Under the pieces are notes generated by a model. That model made no database searches and had not been told where the DNA came from. It saw only the letters and a list, made by a program, of their open reading frames with translations. Positions 1-6,133 of a stretch of 8,746 bases of DNA are shown here, one piece after another (position 1 is the stretch's first letter; every line of letters begins with the position of its first letter). This stretch comes from Polyangiaceae bacterium (GTDB lineage: Bacteria > Myxococcota > Polyangia > Polyangiales > Polyangiaceae), in contig JAICTU010000391.1 in NCBI GenBank assembly GCA_025936205.1, forward strand, positions 1 to 8,746, read 5' to 3'. A program made the translations under genes and the position numbers.

Positions 1-1255
1 AAACCTGGCGCAGGCGTGACACCGTCTCTTCGACGCTCGCGCCGGGCTCGAACAGCCGCGCGTCTTCGCGTGCGGCGCGGGCCAGCGCTGCCAACGCGTC
101 GCGGCGCGAGCGCGGCATGCCGAGCTGCGAGAGGTCGGCGGAGGCCACCTGCTCCGCGCTCGGGAACACGCGCGTCAACGCGGCACCCAGCACGGCGCGC
201 GTACCGCACAGGCGAGTGAGCTGCTCGCCGAGCTGGCGGCCTGCCCCCACCGTCACCTGCTGTCCCAGTACGGCGCGTGCCCCGAGCTCGAAGCCGTCCC
301 AGCCCCCGGGCACGCGCAGCCCCGGGCGCACGGCGACCAGCGCCGCCAGACGAGCATCGCGCGCCAGGTGCGCGCCGATGGCGCTCACATCGGCGGCCAG
401 ATCGAACACGCGCCGCACGCGGTGGACGATCTGCGGCAGCACCTCGAGGCGGCCGATGCGGACGTTCACCTCCAGGCTCTGCGCCAGCGGCAGATGGCGG
501 ATCTCCACGCTGCCGAGGTCGCCCCCCTCGCGCCAGGTGCGCAGGTAGCGATCGCCAGCCACCTGCTCCACGCCCTCGATGGCGCGCGCGCGGAAGTACT
601 CCAGCATCGCCAGCCAGTCGTAAGGAGCACGGTAGCGCAGTCGCACGCTGACGCCGCTCGACACCGCTGAGCCCGCGGGCAGCGTCAAAAGCGCCTTGCG
701 CCGCAGTGCGCTCGGCGGACGCTGATACAGCGCGCGGAAGGTCTCGTTGAAGCGCCGCACACTACCGAAGCCGGCGGCCAGGGCCACCTCGCTCATCGGC
801 AGGCGCGTCTCGTGGATCAGTTGCTTGGCAAACAGCACGCGGCGCGTCTGCGCCACCGCGATCGGGGAGGCGCCCAGATGTTGCTGGAACAGGCGCCGCA
901 GGTGCCGCTCGCCGACGCCCAGGCGCTCTGCCAGCTGTTCCACGCCGGCTTCCCCGTCCAGGGCTCCGGCGGCGATGTGTTCCAGCGCGCGAGAGACGGT
1001 GTTGGAAGTGCCGCGCCAGGCGCCCTGCTCGGGGGCGGTCTCGGGCCGGCAGCGCAGGCACGGCCGGAAGCCCGCCTCCTGGGCAGCGGCCGCGGAGGCG
1101 AAGAATCGGCAGTTTTCGGCCTTGGGTGTCCGCGCTGGGCACACCGGCCGGCAATAGATGCCGGTCGACGTCACGCCGACGAACAGCCGCCCGTCAAAGC
1201 GTGCATCGCGCGTGGTCAGGGCGCGGTAGCAGACCTTTGGATCGAGCGCGCTCAT
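1..1255 (-). CDS. Ada/AraC/AlkA fusion: methyl-responsive regulator with 3-methyladenine DNA glycosylase domain (3' end outside window)
   Basis: The frame is open for 418 residues from the ATG at 1255 to the window edge. Residues 1-80 match the Ada zinc/methyl-acceptor domain, with CRPVC (Cys35, Cys39) and CLRC (Cys66, Cys69). In E. coli Ada the first of these four cysteines takes the methyl group from phosphotriesters and switches the protein to an activator. Residues 85-190 are an AraC-type double HTH (LAERLGVGERHLRRLFQQHL; EVALAAGFGSVRRFNETFRA). From about 200 comes the AlkA N-terminal domain, then the helix-hairpin-helix glycosylase start at 318-350 (GWDGFELGARAVLGQQVTVG). The catalytic Asp would lie about 20 residues beyond the edge and cannot be checked. 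There is no room for an Ada methyltransferase domain upstream, so this is the Ada-AlkA architecture known from many bacteria. The start fits the family (MSALDPKVCYRALTTRDARF), but no clear Shine-Dalgarno is seen. It lies 58 bp after the transporter gene on the same strand and may be co-transcribed. Confidence 0.93.
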   Translation of the reverse strand, partial: MSALDPKVCYRALTTRDARFDGRLFVGVTSTGIYCRPVCPARTPKAENCRFFASAAAAQEAGFRPCLRCRPETAPEQGAWRGTSNTVSRALEHIAAGALDGEAGVEQLAERLGVGERHLRRLFQQHLGASPIAVAQTRRVLFAKQLIHETRLPMSEVALAAGFGSVRRFNETFRALYQRPPSALRRKALLTLPAGSAVSSGVSVRLRYRAPYDWLAMLEYFRARAIEGVEQVAGDRYLRTWREGGDLGSVEIRHLPLAQSLEVNVRIGRLEVLPQIVHRVRRVFDLAADVSAIGAHLARDARLAALVAVRPGLRVPGGWDGFELGARAVLGQQVTVGAGRQLGEQLTRLCGTRAVLGAALTRVFPSAEQVASADLSQLGMPRSRRDALAALARAAREDARLFEPGASVEETVSRLRQV

Positions 1256-1270
1256 CACCGGGGAGCCTAA

Positions 1271-1284
1271 GCCGCCGCGGCGGC
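1271..1284. repeat. 14-bp GC palindrome between transporter stop and ada-alkA-like start
   Basis: GCCGCCGCGGCGGC is its own reverse complement. It lies in the 58-bp gap between the end of the transporter and the start of the repair gene, 16 bp upstream of that start. It could fold as a short GC hairpin or be a protein site, but no U-tract follows on either strand, so a classic terminator is unlikely. Short GCC/GCG palindromes also arise by chance in DNA this rich in GC. Confidence 0.4.
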
Positions 1285-1313
1285 GCGCGCTCGCGGTTTT
1301 CGGACCTGATCCC

Positions 1314-3356
1314 TCAATCGAGGTAGCCGGCGACCGCGAGCAGGGCAATGGCCACGCCCAGCAGGCTCTCGCCGGCGATCAGGCCCGAGGCACAGGGGAT
1401 GGTGTAGCGCTCGGCAGCCTCGCGGTTCAGCCGCGAGAACGCCCAGGCGATCAGAGCGCCGAGAAACATCGAGATCGAGTTGAAGCAGGGGATGACCAGC
1501 GCCAGCCCGACGCCCATCGCGCTCGGCACGTATTCCTTGTGCTTGGGCAGAGCCAGCTCGAGCAGCGGCAGCGCGATGCCGATCACGGCGCCGATCAGCA
1601 TGCCCCAGCGCGCCCACGGGTGCAGCGACTCGAGGCCGTTGGCGAGCACCATCGCCACGCCCTTCCAGACCTGCGCGGCGGGCGCTGGAAAGCGATCGGA
1701 GCCCACGACGTCGGGCGTCGGCACCAGCCAGTAGAAGAGCGGCACGATCGCCAGCGTGCCGACCACGGTGCCCGAGAGCTGAGCGAGGAACTGACGGCGC
1801 GGGTTCGCGCCCAGCAGGTAGCCGCTCTTCAGATCGGTGAGCAGATCGGCGGCGCTGCCGGCCGCGCCGGCGGTGATGCTGGCGGTCATCAGATTGGTGA
1901 CCACGTTGGCGGGGGCGAGGATGCCGTACGTGAGCTGGGTGATCTTGCCCATCGCGCCCACCGGTGTCGTGTCCGTTTCACCGGTGGCGCGGCAGGCCAC
2001 GATGGCCAGCACGAACGCGAGCAGCACGGCCACGATGCCCAGCCACCAGTGGATCTGAAACGCCAGCGCGCCGATCACGATCAGCCCGAGTCCCGAGAAG
2101 GCGGCGCCGGCGATGAACCAGGAGCTCGGCACCTCGATCGCGTCCAGCCCCGCGCGCGCCTGGTCGGCGTCGCTGTGCTGCGCGTCCTTGCGCAACGTCT
2201 TGCCGAAACCCGAGAACGCGCGCAGCACGGTGCGCCACTGCAGCCCGAAGCTGAGCAAGCCCGAGCTGACCATCAGCGCCGCGCCGGGCCACAAGCTGAA
2301 GCTGACGATGTTGCGGTAGCCGAGCTCCTTGGCGATCACGCCGTGGTCGAAGGCCAGCGGCGCGACCACCCCGTAGTTGATCAGCGCGGCGCCGAGCATG
2401 CTGATCGTGGTGCGCAGGCCCATGAAGGCGCCGGCAGCGACCAGGATCAGCGAACCCTCGAAGGAGATGGTCCAGGCCTTGAGCGCGATGCCGCGGATGG
2501 TGAGACCGGGGATCTCGATCAGGCCGGGGATCACGCTCGCCTTGGTGACCCAGGCGAGCGCGCGCTTGGCGGCACCCGCCGGCGCGCCCTCCGCCAGCGT
2601 CAGGTGCGCGTCGCGCAGCCAGGCGATGACGCCGCCGATGCCTAACGAGATGAACAGACCCCGCGCCTTCTGTGCGGCCTCTGCGCCCTGGCTATACAGC
2701 GAGCGCAGCGTCTCCGCCGCCGCGATGCCGGACGGAAATTTGAGCTGCTCGACGTTGATCATCTGGCGCTTCATGGGGATGGCCATGACCGTGCCCAGCA
2801 CCGCCATGAAGAAGGTCCAACCCATCAAGAGCGGCCACGGAATGTGATGCCCTTGCACCAGGAGCAGCGCGGCCTGCGCCGACACCATCGTGCCACCGGT
2901 GGAATAACCCGCCGACGAGGCCGTCGACTGCATGGCGTTGTTCTCCAGCACGGTCAGGTTGGTGGCGAAACAGCGATGCACGAACCACACCGCTCCGACA
3001 CAGCACACGAGCACGGCGCCGATCACCAGCGGGCTCGGCGCGAGGAAGGCAGCCAGCGCCACCGGCAGGAGCACGATCAGCGCGTAGCAGCCGGTGCGCA
3101 GCGCGGCGTTCGCGGTACTGCGCAGGTGGCTCAGCGCCGAGCCCAGCGCAAACGACAGGATGCAGGCGGTGATGGCGACGCCGAGCCCCCAGCCCGTCTT
3201 CAGGCCGACATACAGGTTCGAGCCCGCCATGAAGGCGCCGAGGAAGCTGCCGACCACGAACGAGCGCAGCGTGAACTGCGGCACATCCCCGCGATAGACA
3301 TTTCGAAACCAGTCGATCTCCGGATCCTGCGGGGCCGCGGGGGCATGCTCGAGCAT
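1314..3356 (-). CDS. OPT-family oligopeptide/metal-chelate transporter
   Basis: A 680-residue polytopic membrane protein of the oligopeptide transporter (OPT) family, whose members move peptides or metal-chelate complexes with a proton gradient across the cytoplasmic membrane. Visible family signatures: the first membrane region with GSNLYVGLKTGWGLG (about 45-59), the segment ENNAMQSTASSAGYSTGG (138-155), and NVEQLKFPSGIAAAETL (201-217), followed by many hydrophobic segments to the C-terminus (ESLLGVAIALLAVAGYLD). Length is normal for bacterial OPT proteins. The open frame extends upstream to 3743, but that extension is soluble, low in family character and overlaps the divergent lipoprotein gene, so the ATG at 3356 (MLEHAPAAPQ) is chosen; it has no obvious Shine-Dalgarno and lies in a palindrome. 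Substrate cannot be told from sequence. Neighbours (58 bp before the repair gene, divergent from lipoproteins) do not define its role. Confidence 0.9.
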   Translation of the reverse strand: MLEHAPAAPQDPEIDWFRNVYRGDVPQFTLRSFVVGSFLGAFMAGSNLYVGLKTGWGLGVAITACILSFALGSALSHLRSTANAALRTGCYALIVLLPVALAAFLAPSPLVIGAVLVCCVGAVWFVHRCFATNLTVLENNAMQSTASSAGYSTGGTMVSAQAALLLVQGHHIPWPLLMGWTFFMAVLGTVMAIPMKRQMINVEQLKFPSGIAAAETLRSLYSQGAEAAQKARGLFISLGIGGVIAWLRDAHLTLAEGAPAGAAKRALAWVTKASVIPGLIEIPGLTIRGIALKAWTISFEGSLILVAAGAFMGLRTTISMLGAALINYGVVAPLAFDHGVIAKELGYRNIVSFSLWPGAALMVSSGLLSFGLQWRTVLRAFSGFGKTLRKDAQHSDADQARAGLDAIEVPSSWFIAGAAFSGLGLIVIGALAFQIHWWLGIVAVLLAFVLAIVACRATGETDTTPVGAMGKITQLTYGILAPANVVTNLMTASITAGAAGSAADLLTDLKSGYLLGANPRRQFLAQLSGTVVGTLAIVPLFYWLVPTPDVVGSDRFPAPAAQVWKGVAMVLANGLESLHPWARWGMLIGAVIGIALPLLELALPKHKEYVPSAMGVGLALVIPCFNSISMFLGALIAWAFSRLNREAAERYTIPCASGLIAGESLLGVAIALLAVAGYLD

Positions 3357-3359
3357 GCC
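3342..3359. promoter_or_regulatory. Perfect 18-bp palindrome over the transporter start codon
   Basis: GGCATGCTCGAGCATGCC reads the same on both strands. Its first ATG, on the minus strand, is the chosen start codon of the OPT transporter. As RNA it can form a 7-bp stem with a UCGA loop that buries the AUG; as DNA it could be a dimer-binding operator. Function is inference. Confidence 0.45.
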
Positions 3360-3450
3360 GCGAGTTGAACATCGAGCGCCCCGAAATGGCCAGCGGAGCG
3401 CGCTCGACTGCCAGGCCGAGGCTGGGGAGGTCTGGCACAAATGAGGCTGG

Positions 3451-3468
3451 CCTGGAGGTTGCTCCAGG
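3451..3468 (+). promoter_or_regulatory. Small hairpin abutting the ribosome binding site
   Basis: CCTGGAG (3451-3457) pairs perfectly with CTCCAGG (3462-3468) around a GTTG loop. The 3' arm touches the purine-rich ribosome binding site that follows, so it may affect translation start of the first lipoprotein. Function is inference. Confidence 0.35.
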
Positions 3469-3475
3469 GAGGGGA
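3467..3475 (+). promoter_or_regulatory. Shine-Dalgarno for the first lipoprotein gene
   Basis: GGGAGGGGA immediately precedes the ATG at 3476. The GGAGG core leaves only 3 nt to that ATG and 15 nt to the next in-frame ATG at 3488; neither is ideal, but this is the only strong site nearby and it decides for a start at 3476 over the TTG at 3365. Confidence 0.5.
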
Positions 3476-4177
3476 ATGCAAGCGAAGATGCCGCGTCGGG
3501 CCGATTCTTTGTGCCAGGCTGTGCCAGGGCACCGTCGCCAGGTGAGGGCCGGCGGCGCCAGCGCCGCCGGGCTGTTGCTGAGTCTGGGGCTCGGCTGCTC
3601 CAGTGAGCCCTCCCCGCCGCCCAAGCACGTGAGCGACGAGACATCAAACAACCAGATTCTCTGGGCGCCCCAGCCCTCCACTCCGCCGTTTCCGCCGGCA
3701 TCTCCTCCGCCGCCGGTGCAGTGCGACATTGCTTGCGGGCCATCGTTCACGCTCGCTCTGCCGGAGACCCTGAGGTGGCCGCCGGGCACCTACTACTTTC
3801 GGGTCGCGAAGGACGCGAACCCGGCGCAGGTCTGCTCCGTCGTGTTCGAACCTGTCTTCGGTGCTTCCCGGGACAATTGCGCGGGGGACTTCACGGTGAG
3901 CTACCGCTACGACAGCGACGTGCAGCGCATCGAGAGCATCGACTTTCGCGGGACACTCCAGCACCTGCGTGTCGAGGTGCTAACGGAGGAGAACGCGCCG
4001 CATGTGTTCGACTTCGAGGACGATCTCCTCCCGAAGGTCAGCAGCAATTGTGCCGGCGGCTGTATCACGTACCATGCGAGTGGCCGTGGCTTGCCCGCCG
4101 CGGATGCTGGAGCTGCGCCGGACGCCGGTGATGCTGGCACCGAGTCGGACGCCGCGACGGATTCGGGAGCACCCTAG
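3476..4177 (+). CDS. Predicted lipoprotein, six-cysteine domain with Asp/Ala-rich tail, function unknown
   Basis: A 233-residue exported protein that I do not recognise. A basic N-terminus leads to a hydrophobic stretch ending SAAGLLLSLGLGC, a plausible signal peptidase II site with Cys41 as the lipidated residue (the -3 position is Gly, which is atypical). Residues 42-82 are a disordered Pro/Ser linker (for example PPFPPASPPPP). Residues 83-200 form a compact domain with six cysteines in two CxxxC pairs (83/87 and 192/196) plus 120 and 135, consistent with disulfides outside the cytoplasm. The tail from about 208 is Asp/Ala/Gly repeats (DAGAAPDAGDAG), a style common in myxobacterial surface lipoproteins. 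The start is uncertain: 3476 has the best ribosome binding site but gives a long 40-residue signal; GTG at 3542 would give a usual 18-residue one. It is followed at 141 bp by a second lipoprotein on the same strand. Confidence 0.75.
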   Translation: MQAKMPRRADSLCQAVPGHRRQVRAGGASAAGLLLSLGLGCSSEPSPPPKHVSDETSNNQILWAPQPSTPPFPPASPPPPVQCDIACGPSFTLALPETLRWPPGTYYFRVAKDANPAQVCSVVFEPVFGASRDNCAGDFTVSYRYDSDVQRIESIDFRGTLQHLRVEVLTEENAPHVFDFEDDLLPKVSSNCAGGCITYHASGRGLPAADAGAAPDAGDAGTESDAATDSGAP

Positions 4178-4318
4178 AGTATCGCGTTCAACATCGAGCC
4201 GCGAGAGGACCCTCGACACGCAAATGGCACCGTTAATTCGTGCGGGGCTGCCTTCACATCCAAGACGAACGACCTCTACCCGATAGCGTCGCAACATGGA
4301 CGCAGATTGGAAGTGGGA
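4178..4318 (+). other. Gap between the two lipoprotein genes, accidentally open in frame
   Basis: This 141-bp spacer contains no terminator-like hairpin that I can see, so the two lipoprotein genes could share a transcript. The reading frame of the first gene continues without a further stop after its TAG straight into the second gene. A Shine-Dalgarno-like GGAAG at 4309-4313 lies 5 nt before the ATG at 4319. Confidence 0.5.
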
Positions 4319-5515
4319 ATGAGTCGACAGATGTACGCCAACAACAACCGATGGCTGCTCGCGGCCGGGTTCCTAGCCTTGGGCATGAGCCTTGCCTGTG
4401 GTGAAACACCCGAAAGCGGCGATTCGCCTTCGGTCGAGACCCGTAGTGACGATCTGGTCGCCTTCGACGGCCAGGAATTCAAATACCTTTCTCCCATCCA
4501 GTCACTGAGTAGTGGCACCGGGGATGCCAGCTTCTGCACGCTGGAGAACGCGGCGCACTCGAAAATTTACTTCACGCGGGATACATCCGGCTTCATCCAG
4601 GGCCTCTCCGACATCATCGGCATTCACGGCTCCTGGGGGAAATATGGTGGAACGACGTCCAATCGTAAATTCGCGACCCACGCGGCATGCGCATTCTTGG
4701 GCACGCAGACGAGCAGCAGCGCCGACTTCATCGTTTTTGCACGCGGCTCGACCTCGCCCACTGGTGCGTCCGACAAGCATCTGTTCTGGAGCCGAGGCAC
4801 GTGGACGACGAACTCGCAAAACGCGCCGCCACCCGCCGCGCAGACTCAGTGGGCGCAGCTGGACAACACCACGTACAACAGCAATGGCATGCCCGCGGCG
4901 GCGGCGCACGATGGCTCGCTGATCGTGATCTATTTGAACGATAGCGGCGCCATCCGGGCCAACTACTGGACGGGCTCCGGCTTCAGCACCACCGTGAATG
5001 GCCCGGCCATGCCCAGCGGTTGGACGGCAACCGGTACGCCCACCATCGTGTTCGTGGGCGGCTGGGCGCAGAAGTTCTTGATCTTCGTGCGCGCTACGAA
5101 CAGCGTCGGCAGCGTCCGCGTATACCAGACCTTCTTCCAGGACACCGCTTTCGTCGGAGCTCCGGGAGGGCCGCCGTCCTTCACGCAGGTGACGCTGCCC
5201 GCCGGTGCGCCTCAGATGCAGAGCGACCCGGCGCTCGAGTTCGACAGCAACATGAGCTGGACCACACTGTACTATCGAAACGGCACGAAGCTTTATCAGA
5301 CCTCGACCGACAACGTGAACGACTTCGCCGGCTCGACGATCAAGCAAATCACCTTTGGAGGCACCACTCCGAGCATTCTCAACACGGCCAACCCGGTCGC
5401 CATCGGTGGCGTTCCCTACGAGGCAGGCCGGCATTGGGTGCTGGTGCGGGGCACTGCATCCAACGCAATCCTGTTCGGAGAATCGTTCAACGACGAGAAT
5501 CTGAGCGCCAATTGA
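4319..5515 (+). CDS. Predicted lipoprotein with beta-propeller-like repeats, function unknown
   Basis: A 398-residue exported protein. The N-terminus has a classic signal (NNNRWLLAAGFLALGMSLAC) with a lipidation cysteine at residue 27, followed by an acidic Ser-rich linker (ETPESGDSPSVETRSDD). The rest is rich in Gly, Ser, Thr and aromatic residues and shows about five spaced strand-turn-strand units with a hydrophobic core strand: DFIVFARGS (136-144), LIVIYLNDSG (201-210), KFLIFVRAT (252-260), SWTTLYYRNG (313-322) and HWVLVRGTAS (372-381), several followed by a strand such as LYQTS or ANYWTG. This looks like a sialidase- or lectin-like beta-propeller on the cell surface; the fold is inference and no catalytic motif is recognised. 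Two cysteines (73, 124) could form a disulfide. The ATG at 4319 is chosen for GGAAG 5 nt upstream; TTG 4307 and ATG 4331 are alternatives. A strong hairpin follows 4 bp after the stop. Confidence 0.82.
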   Translation: MSRQMYANNNRWLLAAGFLALGMSLACGETPESGDSPSVETRSDDLVAFDGQEFKYLSPIQSLSSGTGDASFCTLENAAHSKIYFTRDTSGFIQGLSDIIGIHGSWGKYGGTTSNRKFATHAACAFLGTQTSSSADFIVFARGSTSPTGASDKHLFWSRGTWTTNSQNAPPPAAQTQWAQLDNTTYNSNGMPAAAAHDGSLIVIYLNDSGAIRANYWTGSGFSTTVNGPAMPSGWTATGTPTIVFVGGWAQKFLIFVRATNSVGSVRVYQTFFQDTAFVGAPGGPPSFTQVTLPAGAPQMQSDPALEFDSNMSWTTLYYRNGTKLYQTSTDNVNDFAGSTIKQITFGGTTPSILNTANPVAIGGVPYEAGRHWVLVRGTASNAILFGESFNDENLSAN

Positions 5516-5519
5516 TGGA

Positions 5520-5560
5520 AAGCGGGCTTTGTGCCGCGCCGCGCGTCGCGAAGCCCGCTT
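5520..5560. terminator. Probable bidirectional terminator between converging genes
   Basis: AAGCGGGCTT (5520-5529) and AAGCCCGCTT (5551-5560) are perfect 10-bp complementary arms around a 21-nt GC-rich loop. The hairpin begins 4 bp after the lipoprotein stop. On the minus strand the distal arm runs into TTTCC, so it can also stop transcription from the response regulator, whose stop is at 5674. The T-tract is weak on both sides. The remaining 113 bp to 5673 hold nothing I recognise. Confidence 0.75.
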
Positions 5561-5673
5561 CTGCATTCAGATTTGCAAGCCGGCACAGGGAGCAACTCTA
5601 CTTCACGCTTGCAGGCGCTGCACGGTCATACCAGCCGACGCGCGCGAGTGACACGAAGCCACGAACGCGGTGA

Positions 5674-6030
5674 TCAGGCGGCCGAGACGATCTGACGCAA
5701 GCGATCGAAGTTCACGGGCTTTGCGAGAATGACCACGCCATGGATCCGGTCTAGCGATTCGCGCAGGGCTTCATGCAACACTCCCGTGATGAGAACACAG
5801 GCCGCGTGAACGCCGAGCTTGCCGAGGGTGACGATGACGTCGACCCCGGTCAAATCGTCTTCGAGCAAATAGTCGGTAATCAGGACTTGAGGCTTGAACG
5901 TTTGACTGAGCTCCAAGCCCCGACTGCCGGTACGCGCCGCCCGCACATCGCATCCCAGTTGCTGGGCCCAGGCCTGGAGGGCCTCCAGCATTTCCTGGTC
6001 ATCTTCGAGGATGAGGACCCGCTTGCGCAA
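5674..6030 (-). CDS. Single-domain response regulator (receiver domain only)
   Basis: A 118-residue CheY-like receiver with no output domain. Landmarks in order: acidic pocket EDD (9-11) after strand VLIL, the phosphoacceptor Asp53 in LITDYLLEDD, Thr82 in LITG, and Lys104-Pro105 in LAKPV. All key residues for phosphorylation by a histidine kinase are present; such proteins act by binding partners. The chosen start is TTG at 6030, with AGGAG 5 nt upstream and the receiver beginning three residues later. An ATG at 6105 would add 25 residues with no receiver character and has no good ribosome binding site. No histidine kinase gene is in the window, so the partner is unknown. It lies 103 bp downstream of the HtrA-like remnant on the same strand and converges on the lipoprotein gene. 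Confidence 0.9.
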   Translation of the reverse strand: MRKRVLILEDDQEMLEALQAWAQQLGCDVRAARTGSRGLELSQTFKPQVLITDYLLEDDLTGVDVIVTLGKLGVHAACVLITGVLHEALRESLDRIHGVVILAKPVNFDRLRQIVSAA

Positions 6031-6035
6031 TCGAT

Positions 6036-6040
6036 CTCCT
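6036..6040 (-). promoter_or_regulatory. Shine-Dalgarno deciding a TTG start for the response regulator
   Basis: On the minus strand AGGAG is followed by ATCGA and then TTG at 6030, an optimal 5-nt spacing. The in-frame ATG at 6105 has nothing comparable, so the TTG is preferred. Confidence 0.65.
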
Positions 6041-6133
6041 GGATTCTGGCGAAGGCTGCTCTTTCTGGCAACGCCGACCGGCGAGGAAAGTCGATCCTGG
6101 GACATGCCAGCCGGAGGGCGCGCCCCCCAGACA

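Larger units (their letters stand above)
3432..3528. repeat. Three GTGCCAG motifs around the first lipoprotein start
   Basis: CTGGCACAAA at 3432-3441 and TTTGTGCCAG at 3508-3517 form a perfect 10-bp inverted repeat with 66 bp between the arms. A third GTGCCAGG at 3521-3528 directly repeats the one at 3511-3518, exactly 10 bp (about one helical turn) apart. The set brackets the predicted start codon at 3476. Spacing suggests binding sites for a regulator, but the right-hand copies fall within the predicted coding sequence unless translation starts further downstream (GTG at 3542). Confidence 0.4.

Noticed and set aside
1539..2645. Long plus-strand open frame (368 codons) opposite the transporter gene
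   Set aside because: Its product is His/Arg/Gln/Ala-rich low-complexity sequence with no domain, the usual antisense shadow of a GC-rich gene; the minus strand encodes a clear OPT transporter here.
3432..3447. TGGCAC as a sigma-54 promoter element before the lipoprotein
   Set aside because: The TTGC element that should follow at fixed spacing is missing (AGGCT instead).
3357..3743. N-terminal extension of the transporter to 3743
   Set aside because: The added 129 residues lack family resemblance and overlap the divergent lipoprotein coding sequence; OPT proteins normally start close to the first membrane segment.
2692..3789. Minus-strand open frame overlapping the transporter in another frame
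   Set aside because: Arg/Ala/Gly-rich composition and full overlap with the recognised transporter frame; a shadow frame.
4502..5566. 354-codon minus-strand open frame opposite the second lipoprotein
   Set aside because: Arg/Ala/His-rich product with no motif; the plus strand has a signal peptide, ribosome binding site and terminator in the right places.
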